Shown one piece after another: positions 1 to 6,765 of a stretch of DNA of 9,522 nucleotides. Position 1 is the stretch's first letter. Every line of letters starts with the position of its first letter. The notes beneath the pieces are model-generated. The model was given only the letters and a program-made list of their open reading frames with translations. It had not been told where the DNA came from and ran no database searches. Source of the DNA: Pyrolobus sp964613695 (GTDB lineage Archaea; Thermoproteota; Thermoprotei_A; Sulfolobales; Pyrodictiaceae); contig CAZTIR010000056.1 of the NCBI GenBank assembly GCA_964613695.1, forward strand, positions 1-9,522. Reading direction: 5' to 3'. The position numbers were made by a program, and so were the translations under genes.

Positions 1-281
1 CCGATCTTCGGCCTCACGACTATAGTGTACAACGAGCCCTTGGAGGTGAGCGTCGCGACACCTACCCAGTCGCCAGTGTATATGGTGCCGTCCTCCAACA
101 CAACCGGGTTTACCTCGTCGACGTTGACTCCCGTCTCGGCTAGCGCGCTTGTAGCCCTCTGCTCGAGGAGAGCCAGCTGGCCTAGCAGGTCACGAAGCGT
201 ATCTGTATCGAGGCCTACTTCTCTCGACAACTTCTCGATACTATGCCAGCGTGCCTCCTCCAGTGTAAGGACAGGGTGCAT
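1..281 (-). CDS. McrC-like restriction-system subunit, N-terminal part (cut by window edge)
   Basis: An open minus-strand frame starts at ATG 281-279 and runs off the left edge, giving 93 full residues. A GGGAGG ribosome binding site lies about 9 bases before the ATG. The residues from about 58 to 93 read as a beta-rich segment with TGDWVGVATL and then YTIVVRPKIG. This matches the N-terminal core seen in McrC-like proteins (COG4268), where a '.vG.i....l.I.PKI' stretch precedes the rest of the protein. In the family, McrC carries a C-terminal PD-(D/E)xK nuclease and stimulates the McrB motor; that region would lie outside the window, so the nuclease cannot be checked. The gene is divergent from a pair whose second member is McrB-like, which strongly supports the call. 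The plus-strand frame over the same bases is Ser-rich and looks like a shadow. An unrelated protein that happens to share the short PKIG motif remains possible. Confidence 0.62.
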   Translation of the reverse strand, partial: MHPVLTLEEARWHSIEKLSREVGLDTDTLRDLLGQLALLEQRATSALAETGVNVDEVNPVVLEDGTIYTGDWVGVATLTSKGSLYTIVVRPKI

Positions 282-296
282 TCTTCTAAGCCTCCC

Positions 297-312
297 TACT
301 ACGCGCGTAGTA
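297..312. promoter_or_regulatory. Perfect 16-bp palindrome in divergent gap, candidate operator
   Basis: TACTACGCGCGTAGTA reads identically on both strands. It lies almost centrally in the 50-bp gap, 15 bp before the McrC-like ATG on one side and 19 bp before the GTG of the 313-aa gene on the other. A homodimeric regulator bound here could control both arms at once. No convincing TATA box is visible in the gap, so the promoters may lie inside the opposing coding regions. That it is an operator is inference; the symmetry is seen directly. Confidence 0.5.
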
Positions 313-331
313 CCCTCCGGGAATGTAGAGG

Positions 332-1273
332 GTGGCACGCTACAACCCATACTTCTTCCAGACGCTCGACGCACCATACCTGCGTACTAATGTGGAAAAC
401 ACGCTAGTCCTTCTAGGCGGCTTCACAATACACGCTACAAGCGTTAGGATCCCCCCTACGCCTCCTGGCTGCGAGCGTTACGCTAGTCTTGTTGAGAACG
501 CCCTGAAGGCTGGAACGTGGGGGAGAGATGCTGTAGAGTCCCTATTGCTTTTGATGCTTAAGGACGAGCTGGGCGCCAAGCTCGGCAAATCCGCACGTTT
601 CATAGTTGAACTAGGCTGCGAGGACCTCGATGAGAAGTTGCGTAGGTCTATCCGTGTATACCCGCCGATGGTGAACGACCTTCGTAGGGGCTACGTTATT
701 CGCCTGGAGAACGACTATGAGGCTTGTAGCGAGTGGGAAAGGAACAATAGAGCTGTACTAACTGAGTTCGCCGAGAGCATCGCTAGTGTGGTCAGAGCAT
801 ATGGTATACAGTTGGATGCCCTCACCGTGGGATCTATCATTGTCGTACTGGGCACGCTTCTGCGCATGACTCCCGCGTATCACCTCCTAGCGATAGCCGT
901 CGGCATAGCCAGCACAGTTAACGCCGATGTCTGCACGGCGGGCACACTCCAGTACATCCAGGAGCATCTGCGCAGCTCACGTGTCGCTAGCAGGCTTGCT
1001 CCACTGATACCCGTGAAGACCGGTGATCCCAGAGAGCGTGTCGCGGAGCTACTCGCGGCCGAGCTACGGCTATTGTGCCGTGCGGTCGAGCGTGTCAGGG
1101 CTACGCAATCGGCGCTTAATGCTCTACGCGAGGCTGCTAAGAGGATTGGGATGACCGCAGAGCTACTAGATCCTAGCCTCTACACTCTTGATGTTAGAGT
1201 GCTAGGCGTCGCGCCTAACGAGATAGACGAGGAGGTGGAAGCATGCATAGCAAGGTGCGAACCTACCAGGTGA
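332..1273 (+). CDS. Unrecognised 313-aa protein of the McrBC-like module
   Basis: I do not recognise this protein. The frame starts at GTG 332 because a TAG at 326 closes it upstream; the only SD-like bases (GAGG) sit directly against the GTG, so the start is less certain than its neighbours'. The N-terminal 130 residues look mixed alpha/beta (aromatic MARYNPYFF start, strands such as NTLVLLGGFTIHA). Residues about 163-195 form a long hydrophobic stretch (LTVGSIIVVLGTLL, then HLLAIAVGIA) that could be a buried helical hairpin or one to two membrane helices. The C-terminal 80 residues are helical and Arg/Glu-rich. Seven cysteines are present, but no CxxC pair. The gene overlaps the following McrB-like ATPase by 31 bp, so the two are probably translated together. 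A role as specificity or accessory subunit of the McrBC-like system is inferred from context only. Confidence 0.8.
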   Translation: MARYNPYFFQTLDAPYLRTNVENTLVLLGGFTIHATSVRIPPTPPGCERYASLVENALKAGTWGRDAVESLLLLMLKDELGAKLGKSARFIVELGCEDLDEKLRRSIRVYPPMVNDLRRGYVIRLENDYEACSEWERNNRAVLTEFAESIASVVRAYGIQLDALTVGSIIVVLGTLLRMTPAYHLLAIAVGIASTVNADVCTAGTLQYIQEHLRSSRVASRLAPLIPVKTGDPRERVAELLAAELRLLCRAVERVRATQSALNALREAAKRIGMTAELLDPSLYTLDVRVLGVAPNEIDEEVEACIARCEPTR

Positions 1274-2400
1274 CGAGCCGCGAGGCCGCCGAGTACCTCC
1301 TGAGAGCTGGCAAATCGCTCTGCCTAGTCGGCCCGCCGGGCTCTGGGAAGACGAGGTTAGCCGTGCTCCTGGCAGAGGAGCGTGGCTACGAGTACGAGTT
1401 TGCAACGGGCCGCGAGGATCTCAACTACAGCGAGCTCATGGATGTAGAGGAGGGTGCTTTGGCACGCTCTGTGATACGCACGTGGGCTAGGTACACGTGC
1501 GGGAAGACACCCGTTTGGTTCATCTTCGACGAGGTTAACCGGGCTAGGGTCGAGGTTGTGCTTGGCGAGGTATTTACGCTCCTCGATGTAGACCATAGGG
1601 TTCGATTCACGCTTCTCAAGCCCAGTAGGAAGCTAGCCGAGGTTCTGCGGGAGAGTGTTAGGGAGGAGTGCGGCTCCCTGAACCCTGTGGCTGAGAAGCT
1701 AGCCGAGTACGCGTCTAGGAGGGGCTTGCCAGTGCCACTTGCTTGGAGGATGATAGCGACGATGAACCTCCTCGACATGGGGCACCTATACAAGGTGGGG
1801 TATGCGTTTGCCCGTAGAGCCCCTCTACTACCCGTGACTAGCCTAGAGCATGTTGCCGAGGTTCCGGAGGATCTGAAACCCCTCGAGCCGGGACGTGTGA
1901 GCATATGCGTTGAGAGTGTAAAGTCTGCGCTAGCTGATCTGCCGAAGGCGGTGCGTAGAGAACCCTGGAGTCTTCTACCGAGGAATGTTATAGCTAGGTT
2001 CGAGGCGCCACTAGCGCCGCTTAACACGGAGAGAATAGTCCAGCATTTAACCGCTCCAAGCACGCTATGGGCCATTATAGAGGAGGTGGCGAAGCACTTC
2101 GAGAAATTAGGGTTGCTTGTTGGCCCCGCGTTATACGTGGACGCTTGTAGGATACTAGCCGCTAATCTCGCAGCTCCTCATGAGGTGTTGGCGGACATCA
2201 TTGTAGCTAGTCTCCTAGCCCCCCAGTTGACATTCGTAGCTCCGAGAGCTAGGCTTGAAACCGCGCTAGGCTACACTCACACGATACAAGCGCTACAAGA
2301 GCTGCTCGGCGTGGTGGAGAAGTTGTTGGGTTCTCGGAGCTTCTCGTCGTGGGCGGTGAGGGCTTATGCGGCTCATGTGGCGCCGATTGGTGTAGTGTAG
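1243..2400 (+). CDS. McrB-like AAA+ GTPase/ATPase
   Basis: This is a 385-aa AAA+ motor. Walker A is GPPGSGKT at residues 30-37. Walker B is FIFDEVNR at 93-100, close to the DEINR of McrB proteins. IATMNLLD at 171-178 carries the MNxxD motif that in E. coli McrB (NTAD) helps recognise guanine nucleotide. AFARR at 188-192 is placed like the McrB arginine finger. About 190 helical residues follow as a lid and C-terminal region. In the family, McrB hexamers drive McrC-dependent cleavage or translocation on modified DNA. Here the motor begins within 30 residues of the N-terminus, so the usual N-terminal DNA-recognition domain is absent. The start ATG 1243 has GGAGGTG 5 bases upstream and lies within the end of the preceding gene. 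MoxR is the main alternative, but the sensor region lacks the MoxR 'ATQNP' signature. GTP preference is inferred. Confidence 0.8.
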   Translation: MHSKVRTYQVTSREAAEYLLRAGKSLCLVGPPGSGKTRLAVLLAEERGYEYEFATGREDLNYSELMDVEEGALARSVIRTWARYTCGKTPVWFIFDEVNRARVEVVLGEVFTLLDVDHRVRFTLLKPSRKLAEVLRESVREECGSLNPVAEKLAEYASRRGLPVPLAWRMIATMNLLDMGHLYKVGYAFARRAPLLPVTSLEHVAEVPEDLKPLEPGRVSICVESVKSALADLPKAVRREPWSLLPRNVIARFEAPLAPLNTERIVQHLTAPSTLWAIIEEVAKHFEKLGLLVGPALYVDACRILAANLAAPHEVLADIIVASLLAPQLTFVAPRARLETALGYTHTIQALQELLGVVEKLLGSRSFSSWAVRAYAAHVAPIGVV

Positions 2401-2403
2401 CCT

Positions 2404-2412
2404 GTTTTTTCA
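2404..2412 (+). terminator. T-run terminator between convergent genes
   Basis: Six consecutive T at 2405-2410 begin five bases after the stop of the McrB-like gene. Archaeal transcription commonly ends on such T-tracts. The tract abuts the TGA (2410-2412) of the DUF58 gene on the other strand, so the convergent gap is only 9 bp. For the leftward gene no T-tract is visible nearby. Confidence 0.45.
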
Positions 2413-3603
2413 GGGTGTGGTTAGGCGTGTTGAGATTGTTTGCTTGTCGAGTGTTGTTATGGTCTCTGCTAGTGTTGTTCTTAGTCTCTTGTTCCGCGTG
2501 AGTACGTATACTCTGCTTCTCGTCGCGTGGGCGTCTAGTATCTTCGCGTAGGTTTGTGGGTTGCACGCGTTTGTCGCGATTATTATTGTTGCTGGGGGGT
2601 TTGGTATCCTGGAGAGTAGCTTCTCGAGTGCCTCTATGTGCTTGTGGCATGGTATGCTCTTGCCCTTCTCTACTTGTGCTAGCACCGCCTGTGCCTGGGG
2701 TAGTTGCTGTCTCTTCTCTAGCCATGGTGTTGTGTACAGGGCGTCTGAGATGGTTGCTGCTCGTATCCTTGCGCCTGTGAGTAGTGCTGTGTAGGCGATT
2801 GTCGCTAGTAGCCGTGCTGCCTCCGCCACTTCTTCCATGTCGGGGGTGTAGTCTAGGACTATGAGTGTGGTTGTGGCCTTCTCGACCTCGAAGACCTTGA
2901 CGAGTGGTTTTGCTCTCCTCGCGTACCCCTTCCAGTCTATGAGCCTCGCGTCGTCGTCGGGGGTGTAGTCGCGGCTGTAGAGGTATGCCACCCCGGCTCC
3001 CGGCCTACCGCTGAGCCCCCCGGTGTAGAGTGTCTCGGCTGCGGCGAGGCGTAGTGCTAGCCTCTCCTCTACCCTCGGGAGGCCTAGGATGGTGTCCTCG
3101 TGCTCCAGGTCTATCCTGGCCGTGTAGGCTCCGAGGGGGTCTGTGGCTTCTAGGCGGGGTCCTCGGATGCGCAGCCTGCCGTAAGGCACCCTGACCCTAT
3201 ACACTGCTTGTAGTCCTCCGCGTGTCCTCGAGGCCTTGGCTCGTATCGTGTCGCTGCCCACCCGCTCCTCTATGCTCAGCTTGCCTGCTGCGATCCCGCC
3301 CTCGATGCGGAGTGTTACCCTGGCCTCCCCGCCCTCTATCACGGCGCGTGGCTCCACCCTCCTCTCGACCCGGGCGCCTGCTAGCGAGAGGAGAGAGGCT
3401 CGTGTTGTGAGGTAGGAGGCGCCGAGTAGGCCTATGAGCGTGTAGCCTGCTGTAAGGGTGTGGGGGTCTAGGAGTGCCGCCCCGTGGGCTACGCTCGTGA
3501 AGCCCGCTATCAGGAGGAGTGCGCCGATGGGCGTTAGTCTCGGCTCCTCGAGTACGCGATGATCGCGGCCGCGGCGCCTGCGGAGACGCCGTATAAGAGC
3601 CAC
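2410..3603 (-). CDS. DUF58 family protein (vWA-like, membrane-anchored)
   Basis: This 397-aa protein has an Arg-rich cytoplasmic start, two hydrophobic segments at about 24-45 and 50-66, a beta-rich domain at 75-180 and the DUF58 signature from residue 209 to 241: SRDYTPDDDARLIDWK, then AKPLVKVFEVE. A vWA-like strand with a degenerate metal site (VLDYTPD, 249-255) follows. DUF58 proteins work with MoxR-type AAA+ chaperones and DUF4129/DUF4350 proteins in envelope or complex-assembly modules. The start is GTG 3603 with GGGAG 7 bases upstream; I saw no other in-frame start before the first membrane segment, so the 70-bp overlap with the upstream gene is probably real. The last 120 or so residues shift to Thr/Gln/Asn/Lys-rich sequence and an A/C-rich coding strand, unlike the rest of the gene. 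Confidence 0.9.
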   Translation of the reverse strand: MALIRRLRRRRGRDHRVLEEPRLTPIGALLLIAGFTSVAHGAALLDPHTLTAGYTLIGLLGASYLTTRASLLSLAGARVERRVEPRAVIEGGEARVTLRIEGGIAAGKLSIEERVGSDTIRAKASRTRGGLQAVYRVRVPYGRLRIRGPRLEATDPLGAYTARIDLEHEDTILGLPRVEERLALRLAAAETLYTGGLSGRPGAGVAYLYSRDYTPDDDARLIDWKGYARRAKPLVKVFEVEKATTTLIVLDYTPDMEEVAEAARLLATIAYTALLTGARIRAATISDALYTTPWLEKRQQLPQAQAVLAQVEKGKSIPCHKHIEALEKLLSRIPNPPATIIIATNACNPQTYAKILDAHATRSRVYVLTRNKRLRTTLAETITTLDKQTISTRLTTP

Positions 3604-4436
3604 TCTGGCGCTCCCAGTCTCGATGCCACAGCGGCGGTTAACATGTCGAGTCTTGCTGCGAGAGCGTGGAGTGCTAGGAGGAGGGCTGTGGGGTGGAGTA
3701 GGAGGCGGATGCCTAGCTGCAGGGCGGGGGCCCGGCAGGCCTCGAGGGGTATCACGACAGTGTAGTTGCCGCCTGAGAGCAGCTTCTCGAGTAGCCTGGC
3801 TTGCCCGGTCTCGGTGAGGTTTAGCATGGCGTTCGTGAAGAGGTGGGAGTCTGCGATGAAGATTATCGGGTGGGGGGCGCGCCTATACACGCCGATAATC
3901 TCGCCGGTGAACGCCTCTATCGCGTACGCGTCGTAGCCGGGGGCCTCGCCGACGACCCTAGCGGTGTAGACCGCTATACTCCCCTGGGGCGTCGAGGCGA
4001 GCAGCATGCCGCGTAGCGTGAGGTAGTGTAGCGTGACGGGCGGAGCCCCGAGGGCCTCGAGGGTCTTGTTGACTAGGGGGCAGCTCCACTCCACGCTAGC
4101 CACTAGCTCCACCTCCGCGCCCTTCGCGAGAGCCTCCCTCACCCACTCTGGTATGCTCGTGTCGTTGCAGTTCGTGGGGCCTAGGAGTAGGAGGAGGTAG
4201 CGGCCTCCCCTCACCGGCTCCAAGCCCGTCACCGCGACCGCCACAGGGTGCCCGAGGAGCCTGGCCTCGTGGACCAGCACGCTCCTACCCCATATCCCCG
4301 TGTCTAGCGGCGAGCCCTCACCGCCAGCGAGGGGCAGGTAGACGCTCAGCACCACCTGCCTCGGGGGCTGGTAGACTGCCGCGAGGAGGCCCGCGGCGAG
4401 GAGCAGTAGGGCTGCTAGGCGGAGGCTAAGCTCCAA
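3534..4436 (-). CDS. DUF4350-like membrane protein
   Basis: The frame is open from 4520, but I place the start at TTG 4436. AGGAGG lies 4 bases before it, and starting there puts the hydrophobic segment right at the N-terminus (MELSLRLAALLLLAAGLLAA), leaving an 11-bp overlap with the upstream gene. The resulting 300-aa protein has an anchor at about 4-22, an extracytoplasmic domain, and a C-terminal anchor near 278-295 (WLLYGVSAGAAAAIIAY). The domain follows the DUF4350 plan: SVLVHEARLLG helix, LLLLLGPTN strand, then EWVREALAKGAEVELVA, similar to a class I glutamine-amidotransferase-like fold. Four N-x-S/T sequons support exposure outside the cell. DUF4350 proteins are regular partners of DUF58 and DUF4129 proteins, as here. 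The family assignment rests on layout and context more than on a sharp motif; the overlap with the DUF58 gene suggests coupled translation. Confidence 0.72.
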   Translation of the reverse strand: MELSLRLAALLLLAAGLLAAVYQPPRQVVLSVYLPLAGGEGSPLDTGIWGRSVLVHEARLLGHPVAVAVTGLEPVRGGRYLLLLLGPTNCNDTSIPEWVREALAKGAEVELVASVEWSCPLVNKTLEALGAPPVTLHYLTLRGMLLASTPQGSIAVYTARVVGEAPGYDAYAIEAFTGEIIGVYRRAPHPIIFIADSHLFTNAMLNLTETGQARLLEKLLSGGNYTVVIPLEACRAPALQLGIRLLLHPTALLLALHALAARLDMLTAAVASRLGAPEWLLYGVSAGAAAAIIAYSRSRD

Positions 4437-6711
4437 GCTCCCTCCTAGCCCTCCTAACCACCCCCAACACCCTATCCCGGTTACGCGCCCCGTACCGAGC
4501 CTCCTCGTAGGCCTCGACAACCCGCCTCAGCCGGTCCCTGGCCGTAGCCGGGAGCCTCTCCAGGTACTCCCTCAGCGTCTCCCAATCCTCCCTAACAACC
4601 CCATACCTCCTCCCGAGCGCCTCCAGGAGCCTCGCCATCTCCCTCTGGTAGGGCTCCAGCCCCCCACCCCCACGCCTCAACCGCGAAACAAGGCCCGAGA
4701 AGACGCCACGGTAGTTGTAGAGGGCTGCCAGCAGCGCGCCAACCACGAGAGCCGCTACGAGGGGCCTGGGGTCTGCCGGCGCCAGTACCGGTGCAGGCCC
4801 CGGTGCCGCCACGGCCCCCGGCGCCTCGGCGACGGGGGCGAGCACCCGGACCAGGCGGTAGTAGAGCCTCCAGTCCCCAGCCTCTATCCTCGACACTACG
4901 CCGAGCAGCTCCTCCCGCAGCCCCTCGGGTATGCTCGCGGCCTCTAGGAGCTTCTTAGCCTCCCCAACCCCTATGAGCCCCCTCGCGAGCATCTCGAGTA
5001 TATCCGTGGCCCTACCCTCTATGGCAGCCCTAGACGCGTTCACGTCCACCCCGAGCATCGACGCGAGTATCTTGGCAGCCTCCCTGACGTCGATTGTAAA
5101 CACGCCCTTCTCCACCCTCAGGGCGGCTATCTGGGAGACGAGGCTGGCTAGCCTCGGGTTTGAGGAGAGCACAGAGGCTATGCTCTCGAGGAGGCTTCTC
5201 AGGGCCGCGGCCTCCCTCTCGGCGCCAGTCGCGTTACCCGCAGCCACGAGCCTCGCCAGCACGCGCAGCCTCGAGGCGAGCTTCTCCAAACCCAGTTGCT
5301 GTGCAAGCCTCCAAGCCTCCACTATCTTGCCGAGCAACTCTTTAACGCTCCCTGGGGGCGGGGGGAGGATGGTGTCGATATACCCCGAGGCCCACGCCAC
5401 CATCGGGTCGAGGGGCACAGGCCCCGTTAGGGGAGCCGCCCGGCCTAGTAGTTGGTGGGCGCAGGCCCTCACCCTAACCCAGTCAAGCCTATCGCCTACA
5501 ATAGCTGCTAGCCTCGCGATACACCCGGCTCGCGTCACGTTAGAGACCTTGACGCCCCTGACGCAGTACTCTAGCGCATCTTGCCGCGTTACGCCAGCAC
5601 ACTCCTCGAGCTTCTTCACGGTCTCGTTGCTGACGGGGGTCGTGTAGACTAGCCTACCCCAGGTCAGCCAGTTGGCCTCGACTAGGCCGTAGGGCTCCAC
5701 GCTCCTACTGCAAGCCGCTCTAGCCCCGACGGCCTCTAGCCTCCTGTGCAGGCTTGTAACGAAGCAGCAGAGCTCGTAGCGGAACCCGTCTGGGAGAGAG
5801 GCGAGCGACGACACCACATCCGCGAGGAAGGCGGGCCCCGCCCTACCCCCCAGGGTTACTATGTGCTCGCGCGTGCCCCGCAGTAGCAGCTCGAGGGCTG
5901 TGAGGGAGAGGTGGCCTACCAGCCTCTCCCCTATCGCGTAGAGCGTGTAGAGCTGCTGGGCTTCGGGCGGCGCGGCTAGGATGTAGAGCCTCGAGGCTGC
6001 ATAGGCGCACACGAGCCTATCCTCCGGGAGCATCCTGGAGAGGGCGTTGAGGGGGTGCACACCGCGGCCAACCAGGCGGCCGAGCAGGCTCCGGGCCTGC
6101 TCCGCCAGGGGCCCCGCATCAGCCACCACGATGCCTGTGCATAGGAGCCTCTCGCCACCCGTCTCCTCGAGTACGCTCCAGAACCTCTCGTCCAGCCTAG
6201 CGCCCGTGGCTAGGGCCGCAAGCATGCTCCAGTAGCGCGGATCGTACCCGAACGCAGTCTTCACGTCGACCCAGAGGTAGGGGGGTAGCTGTAGGAGCGG
6301 TAGGAGCGCCTCAACCCTCGAGGTGTTGCTGTAGGAGAGGCTGGAGCCCACAACCCTCGAGAAGCTCGCGAGCAGCGCTATGTAGACGTCTGACGCCCTA
6401 CAGCCCCTGAAGCACGAGGGGCATGAGAGTATAGCGGTCCTCACGATAGTCCCGTTCCAGGCTCCCCTCAGGAGGCCCACGGCAGCCTCTGCGAACGCCC
6501 GCGAGTAGTTCCCCGAGGCGCACGCCGAGAGCCTCTCTAGGCTCTCTGCGACGGTCTTGGCTGGTAGGGCGCCACCCTTCTCGAGGAGACTCCGGAGACT
6601 CTTCTCAAGCTCCTCTAGGGTAGCGTTGCCGTACAACCCCGCCAGCGCGCCGCCTGCCGCGAGGATCTCGAGTAGGAGCAGGGAGGCTAGGAGGACTAGT
6701 CCTACGCGCAC
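4426..6711 (-). CDS. Large exported protein with C-terminal DUF4129-like domain
   Basis: This is a 761-aa protein. A signal or anchor helix sits at about 2-25. A helical, Leu/Ala-rich extracytoplasmic region of roughly 620 residues follows, with eight N-x-S/T sequons and many cysteines. A Pro/Ala linker comes near 630-645, then a second membrane helix at 650-667 (VAALVVGALLAAL). The cytoplasmic tail, about 670-761, has the DUF4129 pattern: YQREMARLLEALGRR, W-x-TLREYLERLP and YEEARYG at 735-741. DUF4129 domains belong to MoxR/DUF58 modules of unclear function, often linked to the envelope or to secreted proteases. The start GTG 6711 has GAGGGT about 7 bases upstream. The gene leads an overlapping three-gene set with the DUF4350-like and DUF58 genes. 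The ectodomain is longer than in most DUF4129 proteins and I recognise no domain in it. Confidence 0.8.
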   Translation of the reverse strand: MRVGLVLLASLLLLEILAAGGALAGLYGNATLEELEKSLRSLLEKGGALPAKTVAESLERLSACASGNYSRAFAEAAVGLLRGAWNGTIVRTAILSCPSCFRGCRASDVYIALLASFSRVVGSSLSYSNTSRVEALLPLLQLPPYLWVDVKTAFGYDPRYWSMLAALATGARLDERFWSVLEETGGERLLCTGIVVADAGPLAEQARSLLGRLVGRGVHPLNALSRMLPEDRLVCAYAASRLYILAAPPEAQQLYTLYAIGERLVGHLSLTALELLLRGTREHIVTLGGRAGPAFLADVVSSLASLPDGFRYELCCFVTSLHRRLEAVGARAACSRSVEPYGLVEANWLTWGRLVYTTPVSNETVKKLEECAGVTRQDALEYCVRGVKVSNVTRAGCIARLAAIVGDRLDWVRVRACAHQLLGRAAPLTGPVPLDPMVAWASGYIDTILPPPPGSVKELLGKIVEAWRLAQQLGLEKLASRLRVLARLVAAGNATGAEREAAALRSLLESIASVLSSNPRLASLVSQIAALRVEKGVFTIDVREAAKILASMLGVDVNASRAAIEGRATDILEMLARGLIGVGEAKKLLEAASIPEGLREELLGVVSRIEAGDWRLYYRLVRVLAPVAEAPGAVAAPGPAPVLAPADPRPLVAALVVGALLAALYNYRGVFSGLVSRLRRGGGGLEPYQREMARLLEALGRRYGVVREDWETLREYLERLPATARDRLRRVVEAYEEARYGARNRDRVLGVVRRARRELGA

Positions 6712-6765
6712 GCCACTACCCTCGAGGCGAGGTAGAGAAGCGGTCCCCTTATCACGTGAGCGTCG

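Noticed and set aside
25..390. 121-aa plus-strand reading frame at the left edge
   Set aside because: It is Ser/Arg/Pro-rich and antisense to the McrC-like gene, which has a sound ribosome binding site and family motif.
2249..2725. 158-aa minus-strand frame across the convergent junction
   Set aside because: It is a low-complexity Thr/Asn/Gln/Arg sequence lying in another frame of the DUF58 tail and antisense to the McrB-like gene.
2556..2794. Two overlapping plus-strand frames of 74 and 77 aa with hydrophobic character
   Set aside because: Both are antisense to the DUF58 gene; the hydrophobicity follows from the complementary T/G-rich strand.
3860..3901. 10-bp inverted repeat (AGATTATCGG / CCGATAATCT) with a 22-bp spacer
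   Set aside because: It lies inside the DUF4350-like coding region, where Ile-Ile codons occur on both sides; coding constraint or chance explains it.
4931..5647. 238-aa plus-strand frame
   Set aside because: It is antisense to the DUF4129 gene, Ser/Ala/Leu-rich, without recognisable motif or ribosome binding site.
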